64,000 nt of DNA, taken from Pseudomonas sp. QS1027. GTDB lineage: Bacteria > Pseudomonadota > Gammaproteobacteria > Pseudomonadales > Pseudomonadaceae. The translations under genes were made by a program, and so were the position numbers. Below, piece by piece: positions 50,438 to 58,168 of the stretch (position 1 is its first letter; each line of letters opens with the position of its first letter). The stretch is from positions 124,001-188,000 of the forward strand of contig NZ_PHSU01000033.1 in the NCBI RefSeq assembly GCF_002814235.1, read 5' to 3'. The notes under the pieces were generated by a model. That model was not told where the DNA came from, searched no databases, and saw only the letters and a list, made by a program, of their open reading frames with translations.

Positions 50438-51895
50438 ATGCTCAAGAATCGTTTGAAAGACCCCAGCCTTTTGGCAGAACTCGCCTATATCGATGGACAA
50501 TGGATCGGCGCCGACAATGCCGCAACCCTGGACGTCAGCGACCCGGCCAGCGGCCAGTTGCTTGCCCGCGTACCGGCGATGCAAGGTGCGGAAACCCGTC
50601 GCGCCATCGAAGCCGCCGAACGGGCCTGGCCGGCATGGCGTGCCCGCCCGGCGGCCGAGCGTGCGGCGCTGCTGGAGCGCTGGTATCAGGCCATGATCGA
50701 TAACCTCGACGACCTGGCACTGATCATGACCTGCGAGCAGGGCAAACCGTTGAACGAGGCCAAAGGCGAAATCCGCTACGGCGCTGGCTTCGTCAAATGG
50801 TTCGCCGAGGAAGCCCGACGGGTCTACGGCGAAACCATGCCGGCCCCCAGCGGCGATCGCCGGCTGCTGACCCTCAAGCAACCCGTGGGTGTGTGCGCCG
50901 CGATCACCCCGTGGAACTTCCCCAACGCGATGATCACCCGCAAATGCGCGCCCGCGTTGGCGGCGGGTTGCCCGATCATCGTCAAACCTTCCGATCTGAC
51001 GCCGCTGTCAGCCCTGGCCCTGGCGGTGCTGGCCGAGCGGGTGGGGATTCCGCCGGGAGTATTCAATGTGCTGACCGGTATGCCCGCGGGGATCGGCGAA
51101 GAGCTGACCGCCAACCCGACTGTGCGGAAGATTTCCTTCACTGGCTCCACGGCAGTCGGCCGGCTGCTGATGCGCCAGAGCGCTGAGCACATCAAGCGCC
51201 TGAGCCTGGAACTGGGCGGCAACGCACCGTTCATTGTGTTCGACGACGCTGACCTGGAGCAGGCAGTGGCCGGCATCATGCTCAGCAAGTTTCGCAACGC
51301 TGGCCAGACTTGCGTCTGCGCCAATCGCATTCTGGTGCAGGACGGCATTTACGAACGCTTTGCCCAGCGGCTGGTGGAAGAGGTGGGCAAGCTCAAGGTC
51401 GGCAACGGCCTGGACGCCGATGTCACTATCGGTCCGCTGATCAATGCGGCCGCCGTGAGCAAAGTTGCCCGGCATATCGACGATGCCTTGAGCCAGGGCG
51501 CGCGTCTGCTCTGCGGCGCCATTCCCGAGGGCGACAGTCAGTTTGTCCAGCCCACCGTGCTCGGTGACGCCCACGCCGGCATGCTGCTGGCCAACGAAGA
51601 AACCTTCGGTCCGGTGGCCCCGCTGATGCGCTTTACTTCCGAGGCCGAAGCGCTCGCGCTGGCCAATGCCACGCCTTACGGTCTGGGCGCCTATTATTTT
51701 ACCCAGGACCTGCGCCGCTCCTGGCGTTTCGGTGAGGCGCTGGAGTTCGGCATGGTCGGTCTCAATACCGGGATCATTTCCATGGAAGTCGCCCCGTTCG
51801 GTGGCATCAAGCAGTCGGGCCTGGGCCGTGAAGGCAGCAAGTACGGCCTGGACGAATACCTTGAGGTCAAAGCCTTCCACATTGGCGGGCTGTAA
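50438..51895 (+). CDS. succinate-semialdehyde dehydrogenase-like ALDH (GabD type)
   Basis: A 485-residue NAD(P)-dependent dehydrogenase. Motifs are CEQGKPLNEAKGEIRYGAGF, AITPWNFPNAMITRKCAPAL, the general base in ELGGNAPFIV and the catalytic cysteine in GQTCVCANR, all characteristic of GabD/SSADH. It starts at MLKNRLKDPSLLAEL (50438). It likely oxidises a C4 semialdehyde, possibly hydroxy-substituted, made by the aminotransferase at 54281. It is 42 bp upstream of the tartrate dehydrogenase gene, likely co-transcribed. Confidence 0.88.
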   Translation: MLKNRLKDPSLLAELAYIDGQWIGADNAATLDVSDPASGQLLARVPAMQGAETRRAIEAAERAWPAWRARPAAERAALLERWYQAMIDNLDDLALIMTCEQGKPLNEAKGEIRYGAGFVKWFAEEARRVYGETMPAPSGDRRLLTLKQPVGVCAAITPWNFPNAMITRKCAPALAAGCPIIVKPSDLTPLSALALAVLAERVGIPPGVFNVLTGMPAGIGEELTANPTVRKISFTGSTAVGRLLMRQSAEHIKRLSLELGGNAPFIVFDDADLEQAVAGIMLSKFRNAGQTCVCANRILVQDGIYERFAQRLVEEVGKLKVGNGLDADVTIGPLINAAAVSKVARHIDDALSQGARLLCGAIPEGDSQFVQPTVLGDAHAGMLLANEETFGPVAPLMRFTSEAEALALANATPYGLGAYYFTQDLRRSWRFGEALEFGMVGLNTGIISMEVAPFGGIKQSGLGREGSKYGLDEYLEVKAFHIGGL

Positions 51896-51936
51896 CCCGA
51901 TCGACGATGGCACAGACATTTTGCGAGGCATGATTG

Positions 51937-53016
51937 ATGAGCAAGGTATTCAGAATCGCCGCGATTGCCGGCGATGGCATCGGCAAGGAAGTCCTGCCGG
52001 AAGGGTTGCGCGTGCTGGAGCGGGCCGCGAAGAAGTGGCAGCTGGACTTGAGCATCGAAGTGCTCGACTGGGCCCACTGCGATTACTACCTGGAACACGG
52101 GAAGATGATGCCCGACGACTGGTTCGAACAGCTCAAGGGCTTTGACGCGATCTATTTCGGCGCCGTGGGTTGGCCGGACAAGGTGCCCGACCATATTTCC
52201 CTGTGGGGCTCGCTGCTCAAGTTCCGTCGCGACTTCGACCAGTACGTGAACATCCGCCCGGTGCGCCTGTTTCCCGGTGTGCCGTGCCCCTTGGCCGGAC
52301 GCAAGCCGGGGGATATCGATTTCGTGGTGATCCGCGAGAACACCGAGGGTGAGTACTCCTCGGTCGGCGGCAAGATGTTCGAAGGCACCGAGCACGAGTT
52401 CGTATTACAGGAGTCGGTGTTCACCCGGCGCGGCGTGGACCGGATTCTCAAGTTCGCCTTCGACCTGGCCCAGACCCGGCCGCGCAAACGCCTGACGGCG
52501 GCGACCAAGTCCAACGGGATTTCCATCAGCATGCCGTACTGGGACGAGCGCACCGCATTGATGGCGGCGAAGTACCCGGAGATCACGTGGGACAAGCAGC
52601 ACATCGACATCCTGTGTGCACGCTTCGTGCTGCAGCCGGACCGCTTTGATGTGGTGGTGGCGTCGAACCTGTTCGGCGACATTCTTTCCGATCTCGGCCC
52701 GGCCTGCGCCGGGACCATCGGTATCGCGCCGTCGGCCAACCTCGATCCCGAACGGCGCTTTCCGTCGCTGTTCGAGCCGGTGCATGGTTCGGCACCGGAC
52801 ATCTACGGGCAGAACATCGCCAACCCGATTGCGATGATCTGGTCCGGGGCATTGATGCTCGACTTCCTGGGTAACGGCGATGAGCGTTATCGCGCGGCGC
52901 ATGACGGGATTCTGCAGGCGATCGAGCAGGTGATCGCCGACGGACCGATCACGCCGGACCTGGGCGGGAAGGGCTCGACGCAGGATGTGGGCAAGGCGAT
53001 TGCCGAGCGACTCTGA
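51937..53016 (+). CDS. ttuC: tartrate/D-malate dehydrogenase
   Basis: A 359-residue member of the isocitrate/isopropylmalate dehydrogenase family that oxidises and decarboxylates D-malate or tartrate. Signatures are AIAGDGIGKEVLPEGLRVL, NIRPVRLFPGV, the substrate loop DFVVIRENTEGEYSSVGG, DRFDVVVASNLFGDILSDL (metal Asp) and EPVHGSAPDIYGQNIANP. The start is ATG 51937 (MSKVFRIAAIAG). Coupled to GabD-like activity it could process a hydroxylated C4 product to pyruvate or oxaloacetate (inference). Confidence 0.88.
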   Translation: MSKVFRIAAIAGDGIGKEVLPEGLRVLERAAKKWQLDLSIEVLDWAHCDYYLEHGKMMPDDWFEQLKGFDAIYFGAVGWPDKVPDHISLWGSLLKFRRDFDQYVNIRPVRLFPGVPCPLAGRKPGDIDFVVIRENTEGEYSSVGGKMFEGTEHEFVLQESVFTRRGVDRILKFAFDLAQTRPRKRLTAATKSNGISISMPYWDERTALMAAKYPEITWDKQHIDILCARFVLQPDRFDVVVASNLFGDILSDLGPACAGTIGIAPSANLDPERRFPSLFEPVHGSAPDIYGQNIANPIAMIWSGALMLDFLGNGDERYRAAHDGILQAIEQVIADGPITPDLGGKGSTQDVGKAIAERL

Positions 53017-53030
53017 TCCGCGCCACTGAA

Positions 53031-53068
53031 TCCACTGTGGGTGTGAGCAAGCTCGCTCCCACAGTGGA
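53031..53068. repeat. REP-like palindrome between convergent genes
   Basis: TCCACTGTGGG (53031-53041) and CCCACAGTGGA (53058-53068) flank a GAGCAAGCTCGCTC core related to the palindrome at 50272. It lies between the converging ttuC and ghrA-like genes and may terminate both. Confidence 0.75.
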
Positions 53069-53080
53069 TCATCACTGTAT

Positions 53081-54007
53081 TCAGTAGCCCTGGGTGCGAT
53101 CGATCTCACCGACCATCGGCTCGCCGCGCTGATGCCGCCGGATATTCTCCAGCAACACCCCGAACGCACTTTCCGGTTGGGTCATGGCCGCGATGTGCGG
53201 GGTCAGCAGAATCTGCGGGTGGTTCCAGAACGGGTGATCCGCCGCTGCCGGCTCTTGCTGCAAGACGTCGATGACCGCGCCGCTGAGCTGCCCGCTGTCC
53301 AGGGCCGCCAACAGGTCATTTTCCACCAGGTGCCCGCCACGGCCCATATTGATCAGCGCCGCGCCCCGGGGCAGTTGCTCGAATAGTTTGCTGTCGAGAA
53401 TGCCTTGGGTCTGTTCGGTCAGCGGCAGCACGCACAGCAAAATGTCGCACTGGCTCAGGAACGCAGGCAGTTGTTCGTTGCCGGCATAGCATTCCACCCC
53501 CTCAACCTGATGGGCACTGCGGGCCCAACCCGACAACGCAAATCCCAGGGGCTGCAACGTCGCCAGAATCTGTCGGGCCTGGGTACCGAGACCCATGACG
53601 CCGATCCGACGCCTATGGGCCGGTAGCAGCAAGTGCGCCTGCCAGCAACGGGCTGTTTGTTGCTGGCGATAACGGAGCATGTCCCGGTGCAGGCTCAGCA
53701 CGGCAAAACTGGCGTACTCGCACATGCCACGGGTGATGCCCGGATCCAGCAGGCGCACCAGCGGCAGGCTGACGGGCAAGCGACCGAGGTCCAGTTGATC
53801 GACCCCGGCGGACAGGGCGAACAGCACCTTGAGATTGGGCAGCAACGCCTCGAGGTCGTCGGGCGCCTGCCAGGCGGCCAGGTACTCGATGTCCGCGGGG
53901 TCGCCGATGTCCGGCCAGGCGCGCCATTCGATATCCGGGGCGTGTTCGGCAAACAGCGTCTTCCACTGTTCGCCGCGTACGGGGTCAGCTTTATACAGCA
54001 GGGCCAT
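53081..54007 (-). CDS. ghrA: glyoxylate/hydroxypyruvate reductase A-like protein
   Basis: A 308-residue D-2-hydroxyacid dehydrogenase reducing glyoxylate or hydroxypyruvate with NADPH. Features are FALSAGVDQLDLGRLP, the Rossmann motif GVMGLGTQARQILATLQPLGF, the catalytic arginine region LINMGRGGHLVENDLL and the terminal LLTPHIAAMTQPESA with the catalytic His. AGGA lies seven bases upstream of ATG 54007, which is preferred over ATG 54013. It is divergent from the aminotransferase and shares its control region. Confidence 0.88.
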   Translation of the reverse strand: MALLYKADPVRGEQWKTLFAEHAPDIEWRAWPDIGDPADIEYLAAWQAPDDLEALLPNLKVLFALSAGVDQLDLGRLPVSLPLVRLLDPGITRGMCEYASFAVLSLHRDMLRYRQQQTARCWQAHLLLPAHRRRIGVMGLGTQARQILATLQPLGFALSGWARSAHQVEGVECYAGNEQLPAFLSQCDILLCVLPLTEQTQGILDSKLFEQLPRGAALINMGRGGHLVENDLLAALDSGQLSGAVIDVLQQEPAAADHPFWNHPQILLTPHIAAMTQPESAFGVLLENIRRHQRGEPMVGEIDRTQGY

Positions 54008-54118
54008 GGGCATTTCCTGAACGGGTGAAGGTGCTATCCATCATCGCGCAATGTCAGCGCAGGATCTGTCGAAAGCACCGGGTTAAACGGGTTGAGCAAC
54101 GTTCTATTGGCGATGCTC

Positions 54119-54150
54119 CGGCAGATTCGGCGTGCTGAAGGAATCTGCCG
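54119..54150. promoter_or_regulatory. perfect 10-bp inverted repeat upstream of the aminotransferase
   Basis: CGGCAGATTC (54119-54128), 12-bp spacer, GAATCTGCCG (54141-54150). The half-site also precedes the genes at 37027 and 50438. The 22-bp centre-to-centre spacing places the half-sites two helical turns apart. The Lrp-type regulator encoded at 56371 is the nearest candidate protein. Confidence 0.6.
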
Positions 54151-54280
54151 TTTGGCAGGGTGAAAACAGTCGATCCGAATTTCTCAGGGGGCAAGTTCGG
54201 CGTAGATCGTTTCACGCAAGGCTTAACCTGAACAGCATCGCAACCACCTCCCGGTTGCCGGACTCACGATGGGAAATGCC

Positions 54281-55573
54281 ATGAATAGCAAAGTCGACGA
54301 AACCCCTCATTTGCTCCGTCAGCGCGATCAGTTCGTGCCACGTGGCCTGGTTACCGCTCACCCGTTGGTGATCGATCGCGCCCAGGGTGCCGAAGTGTGG
54401 GACGTGGACGGCAAGCGCTACCTGGACTTCGTCGGCGGCATCGGGGTGCTGAACATCGGCCACAATCATCCCAAGGTGGTGGCTGCGGTGCAGGCGCAAT
54501 TGCAAAAGGTCTCCCACGCCTGTTTCCAGGTGGTGGCCTACAAGCCGTATCTCGATCTGGCCCAGCGCCTGTGCGAAATGATCGGCGGCCAGGACGCTTA
54601 CAAAGCGGCGTTCTTCACTTCGGGCGCCGAAGCCGTGGAAAACGCGATCAAGATCGCCCGTGCCCACACCAACCGTTCGGCCGTTATCGCCTTTCGCGGC
54701 GGCTTCCACGGTCGCACCTTGCTCGGCACCACACTGACCGGCATGAGCCAGCCGTACAAGCAGAACTTCGGACCGTTCGCGCCGGAAGTCTTCCACACCC
54801 CGTACCCGAATACCTATCGGGGTGTCAGTAGCGACATGGCGCTCAAGGCGCTCGACGAGTTGCTGGCGACCCAGGTGGCACCGGAACGGGTCGCGGCCAT
54901 CATCATCGAGCCCGTGCAGGGCGACGGCGGATTCCTCTCGGCACCGGTGGAGTTTCTTCAGGCACTGCGGGCCCTGACTGAAAAACACGGCATCGTGTTG
55001 ATCCTCGATGAAATCCAGACCGGTTTCGGCCGTACCGGCAAATGGTTCGGTTTCCAGCATGCCGGGATCCAGCCGGATCTGGTGACGGTGGCCAAGAGCC
55101 TGGCGGGTGGCTTGCCGCTGTCGGGCGTGGTCGGCAAGGCGGCGATCATGGATGCCCCGTTGCCCGGCGGCCTGGGTGGCACCTACGGCGGCAACGCCTT
55201 GTCCTGCGCCGCGGCCCTGGCGGTGATCGACGCCTTTGAGCAAGAGCAATTGCTGGCCCGTGGCGAAGCACTGGGCGAACGTTTGCGCCAGGGGCTGTTG
55301 CGTTTGCAGGCTCGTCACTGGCAAATCGGCGACGTACGCGGCAGCGGTTTCATGCTGGCGCTCGAGCTGATCAAGGATGACGAGGCGCGTACTCCGGACG
55401 CTGACTTGAACCAGCGGTTGATCGATGAGGCCCGCAACGGTGGTTTGCTGGTCATAAAATGCGGTGTCTACCGCAACGTTCTGCGCTTCCTCGCCCCGTT
55501 GGTGACCACCGAAGAACAGGTCGACGAAGCCCTGCAGATTCTGGAAGGTGCATTGGCACGGGTCTTGAACTGA
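54281..55573 (+). CDS. 4-aminobutyrate-type aminotransferase (class III)
   Basis: A 430-residue PLP enzyme of the GabT/OAT group. It has DFVGGIGVLNIGHNHPKVV, AFFTSGAEAVENAIKIAR, GGFHGRTLLGTT, LILDEIQTGFGRTGK and the PLP lysine in VTVAKSLAGGLPLSG. The start MNSKVDETPHLLRQRD (54281) is chosen for family length; ATG 54269 adds four residues. It likely transfers the amino group of GABA or a related 4-amino acid to 2-oxoglutarate, giving the semialdehyde used by the 50438 dehydrogenase. Confidence 0.88.
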   Translation: MNSKVDETPHLLRQRDQFVPRGLVTAHPLVIDRAQGAEVWDVDGKRYLDFVGGIGVLNIGHNHPKVVAAVQAQLQKVSHACFQVVAYKPYLDLAQRLCEMIGGQDAYKAAFFTSGAEAVENAIKIARAHTNRSAVIAFRGGFHGRTLLGTTLTGMSQPYKQNFGPFAPEVFHTPYPNTYRGVSSDMALKALDELLATQVAPERVAAIIIEPVQGDGGFLSAPVEFLQALRALTEKHGIVLILDEIQTGFGRTGKWFGFQHAGIQPDLVTVAKSLAGGLPLSGVVGKAAIMDAPLPGGLGGTYGGNALSCAAALAVIDAFEQEQLLARGEALGERLRQGLLRLQARHWQIGDVRGSGFMLALELIKDDEARTPDADLNQRLIDEARNGGLLVIKCGVYRNVLRFLAPLVTTEEQVDEALQILEGALARVLN

Positions 55574-55668
55574 GCTCGTGATCGCTCGGAGCGGTGCCGC
55601 GAGGCATCGTCCGTGAGCGTTTATGGAGCACGGATGGATGAAATGTATCATCGGAGGCTTTGCACACC

Positions 55669-56325
55669 ATGGGGCTGACTGACTATCGGGCGTTGCTCAT
55701 TGATTGCGACGAGGTTCTGGTGGATCGGGATTCGGGTGTCTGGACGGCATTGCAACCGTTGCTCGACAGCCGAGGCGGTCATCCGGACAAGGAACAGGTG
55801 CTGGCCGAATACGCCGAGGTCGTGCGGGCGCTCTATCCTCGGTTTGGTGAACTAGGCTTTAGTGGCTTGCTGTGTTTCGCCCATCGCCAGCTGGCCGAGC
55901 GCTGGGGGCTGAAAGCCAGTTGGGAGGAGGGGATGAGTTTTGCCCGTTCGGTCGCCAGTTGGTCGCTGTTCGAGGACGCCCCGGGGGCAATGTTGTACCT
56001 GCGCAAGTTCTATCGCTTGCTGGTACGGGGTGACCGGGATACCGAGGACCGTGGGCTGCTCTGTGAGCGGCTGGGGATCATGCCCGATGATTTTATTTCA
56101 TTGGCCGGCGATCCTTTGCTCGATCCCGAGTGGTTGAAGGCCAACGAGCTTGAAACGGCGCATATTCTGCAGGTGACCCGGCCTTTGACCGGTCTGCAGG
56201 CGGCCACTGACCTGTGCCTGATCTGTCGTGGCCGGACAAAACAACCGTCGCCCTGCGCGGCCAATTACTGCATCAATAGCATGGCGGATCTGGTGACGCA
56301 GCATCAGCTGTCTTTACGGCGCTGA
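55669..56325 (+). CDS. HAD-superfamily hydrolase, divergent
   Basis: A 218-residue HAD-like protein. The nucleophile region is ALLIDCDEVLVDRDSGV, consistent with DxD of motif I, but the usual DxDGT(L/V) is altered to DCDEVL. The later part has LGIMPDDFISLAGDPLLDPEWLKANELET, resembling motif IV. The C-terminus adds a cysteine-containing tail, DLCLICRGRTKQPSPCAANYC. A GGAGG ribosome site precedes ATG 55669. Function unknown; it follows the aminotransferase gene at 95 bp. Confidence 0.72.
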   Translation: MGLTDYRALLIDCDEVLVDRDSGVWTALQPLLDSRGGHPDKEQVLAEYAEVVRALYPRFGELGFSGLLCFAHRQLAERWGLKASWEEGMSFARSVASWSLFEDAPGAMLYLRKFYRLLVRGDRDTEDRGLLCERLGIMPDDFISLAGDPLLDPEWLKANELETAHILQVTRPLTGLQAATDLCLICRGRTKQPSPCAANYCINSMADLVTQHQLSLRR

Positions 56326-56370
56326 TTTTGCTAGAAGATTGTCTTACAGACGGCAGTCAAGAGGTAGGCA

Positions 56371-56859
56371 ATGGAAGGTTTAGTAAAACTGGACCGGATC
56401 GACATCAGCATCTTGGTTGAGCTGCAAAAAGATGGGCGCATGACCAACGTGAGCCTGGCCGATGCGGTGGGATTGTCGGCCAGCCCCTGCCTGCAACGGG
56501 TCAAGCGGCTGGAGTCGGCCGGGTACATTTCCAGCTACAAGGCCCATCTGAACCTGGCGAAGATCACCGATTCGGTCACGGTCTTCACCGAAGTCACCCT
56601 GAGCGACCACAAGCGCGAAGACTTCGCCAAATTCGAGTCCAATATCCGCCTGGTGGACGAGGTGCTCGAATGCCATTTGATCAGCGGTGGCTACGATTAC
56701 CTGGTGCGCTTCATGACCCGCAGTATCCAGCATTACCAGGAGGTGATCGAAAGCCTGCTGGACAAGAACATCGGCATCTCCAAATACTTCAGCTACATCG
56801 TCATCAAGTCTCCCGTGCTCAAGGACGGTGTGCCGTTGCGCAAATTGCTGCGTCACTGA
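56371..56859 (+). CDS. Lrp/AsnC-family regulator
   Basis: A 162-residue regulator. The helix-turn-helix lies at 6-50 (DRIDISILVELQKDGRMTNVSLADAVGLSASPCLQRVKRL) and the RAM ligand-binding domain at 70-155, with the glycine-rich effector loop in ECHLISGGYDYLVRFM. Such regulators sense amino acids and often control adjacent catabolic genes. It is the only transcription factor within the 38.8-56.9 kb catabolic region, so it is the likely reader of the CGGCAGATTC motif (inference). Confidence 0.9.
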   Translation: MEGLVKLDRIDISILVELQKDGRMTNVSLADAVGLSASPCLQRVKRLESAGYISSYKAHLNLAKITDSVTVFTEVTLSDHKREDFAKFESNIRLVDEVLECHLISGGYDYLVRFMTRSIQHYQEVIESLLDKNIGISKYFSYIVIKSPVLKDGVPLRKLLRH

Positions 56860-56925
56860 CGCAAAGCAACTTCGATCCTTAATGTCCATTCAACCCCTGA
56901 AAGAGCCGGTGGTACACCGAAATAA

Positions 56926-57324
56926 TCACCCAGTAGCAAGAAACGAGGTATCAAGGTGCTTGCAGGCGGAACAGGGGCACCCCCCTATGTAGTAGTTGAC
57001 AGCCGTTTCTATAATGATGGCTGTTACATAGAGTGGATATATCCTGAAAAATCGTTTTATCAAAAACTCCCCAGGTTTCTCGGATCTGAGGACGTGTGTG
57101 ATGATGTATCCCGAAGTAAGGAAAAATACAACGGCACCTGCAGCACCTCCCAAGCAGAGCGGGGCAAGCCATTCTCCGAGTGTTTTAAATAATGTTGTAT
57201 GTATGTTGGGGGCGGAAAGGGCCGCCATCAAGCTTTTGTAAAATTTATGCCCGATAAGAACGCTTGCAAAAGCGAATATCCGAATATAGTCCAGGAAAAC
57301 TATTCGGCTAGCAAGCTGGTTCAT
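56926..57324 (-). pseudogene. truncated acyltransferase-3 (O-acetyltransferase) fragment
   Basis: A 132-residue frame whose first ~115 residues match the N-terminus of acyltransferase-3 membrane proteins: ASRIVFLDYIRIFAFASVLIGHKFY with the catalytic-type histidine, VVFFLTSGYIITHVLRSEKPGEFLIKRFFRIYPLYV. Full-length members are about 350 residues. After YYIGG the frame reads CPCSACKHLDTSF and stops, which looks non-homologous. Base composition is clearly AT-richer than flanking DNA, indicating imported, decayed DNA. Confidence 0.75.
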
Positions 57325-57403
57325 TGTGTATCTATTGTTTTTTTACCAAGTATCAGCTTGATATTGGCCGAGCATTCTACCTAGCCGCAGTCTGAATGTC
57401 TTT

Positions 57404-57955
57404 CTATCTGGCGTATGCATCAGGAATAAGCCCCACCAGATCCGTATCCCCCACATCGACACCCGCTTGTGACAGCAAGGTGGTCACTTGCCCGCGGTGA
57501 TGGGTCTGATGGTTGAAAAAATGCATGACCAGGCCATAAAAATCCTTGTCAGCTGGTACGCCTCTCATGCTTTTGTAGTGGAGCGGGTGATCCAGATCCG
57601 ACGCTGTCACCGAGTGCGCCCACTCGACAATAATTTGATCGAGCCATGCCCGATGCACCGCAAGCTCCTGGAAACCGGGAAACAGCAGTTGGTCAAGGCG
57701 CTCGGGCGTAGGCAGTTGTCGAATCGGCCCTAGCGCCAAATACTGCGCCGGATGCTGGGCGAATCGCTGCAGCCAGACCCTGTCGCCGGCCGCCAGGTGG
57801 TTCAACGTCCCGAGAATCGAGCCGAAAAAGGCTTTCCTGTCGGCACCCAACTCTTCTTCGGGCAAGGCCTTGGTCGACTCATAGACCTTGGCGTTCATCC
57901 ACTGGTTATAGCTGGCCATCAGGCAGATATGGCTGGTACGGCTCACTGCGCTCAT
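57404..57955 (-). CDS. DinB-family protein
   Basis: A 183-residue four-helix-bundle DinB/YfiT-type protein, metal-dependent transferase or hydrolase family of unknown role. It shows ICLMASYNQWMNAKVYE, LGTLNHLAAGDRVWLQRF (first metal His) and GLVMHFFNHQTHHRGQVTTLLSQAG (paired His), ending DLVGLIPDAYA. The start at 57955 (MSAVSRTSHICLM) is chosen from family alignments; further in-frame ATGs upstream to 58057 exist and no site has a good Shine-Dalgarno sequence. Confidence 0.85.
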   Translation of the reverse strand: MSAVSRTSHICLMASYNQWMNAKVYESTKALPEEELGADRKAFFGSILGTLNHLAAGDRVWLQRFAQHPAQYLALGPIRQLPTPERLDQLLFPGFQELAVHRAWLDQIIVEWAHSVTASDLDHPLHYKSMRGVPADKDFYGLVMHFFNHQTHHRGQVTTLLSQAGVDVGDTDLVGLIPDAYAR

Positions 57956-58168
57956 CCTTTGATCATTTGACAAGCGACCCGCACTCATCACCCCGCCCAG
58001 TCTAATAGCATCCCCTTCTTGATGCCCACCCAGAATGGCATATGCTGTGATCATCAAGCCGTGCTAACCGTGGCCTGCGGCTCCAACACACGCCCAGAGC
58101 GAATCGCTGCACTATTCTCTACATGGAAGGGAGAGCGCAGGTGAGTCAGCTGAGAGAGGTCGTCTATT

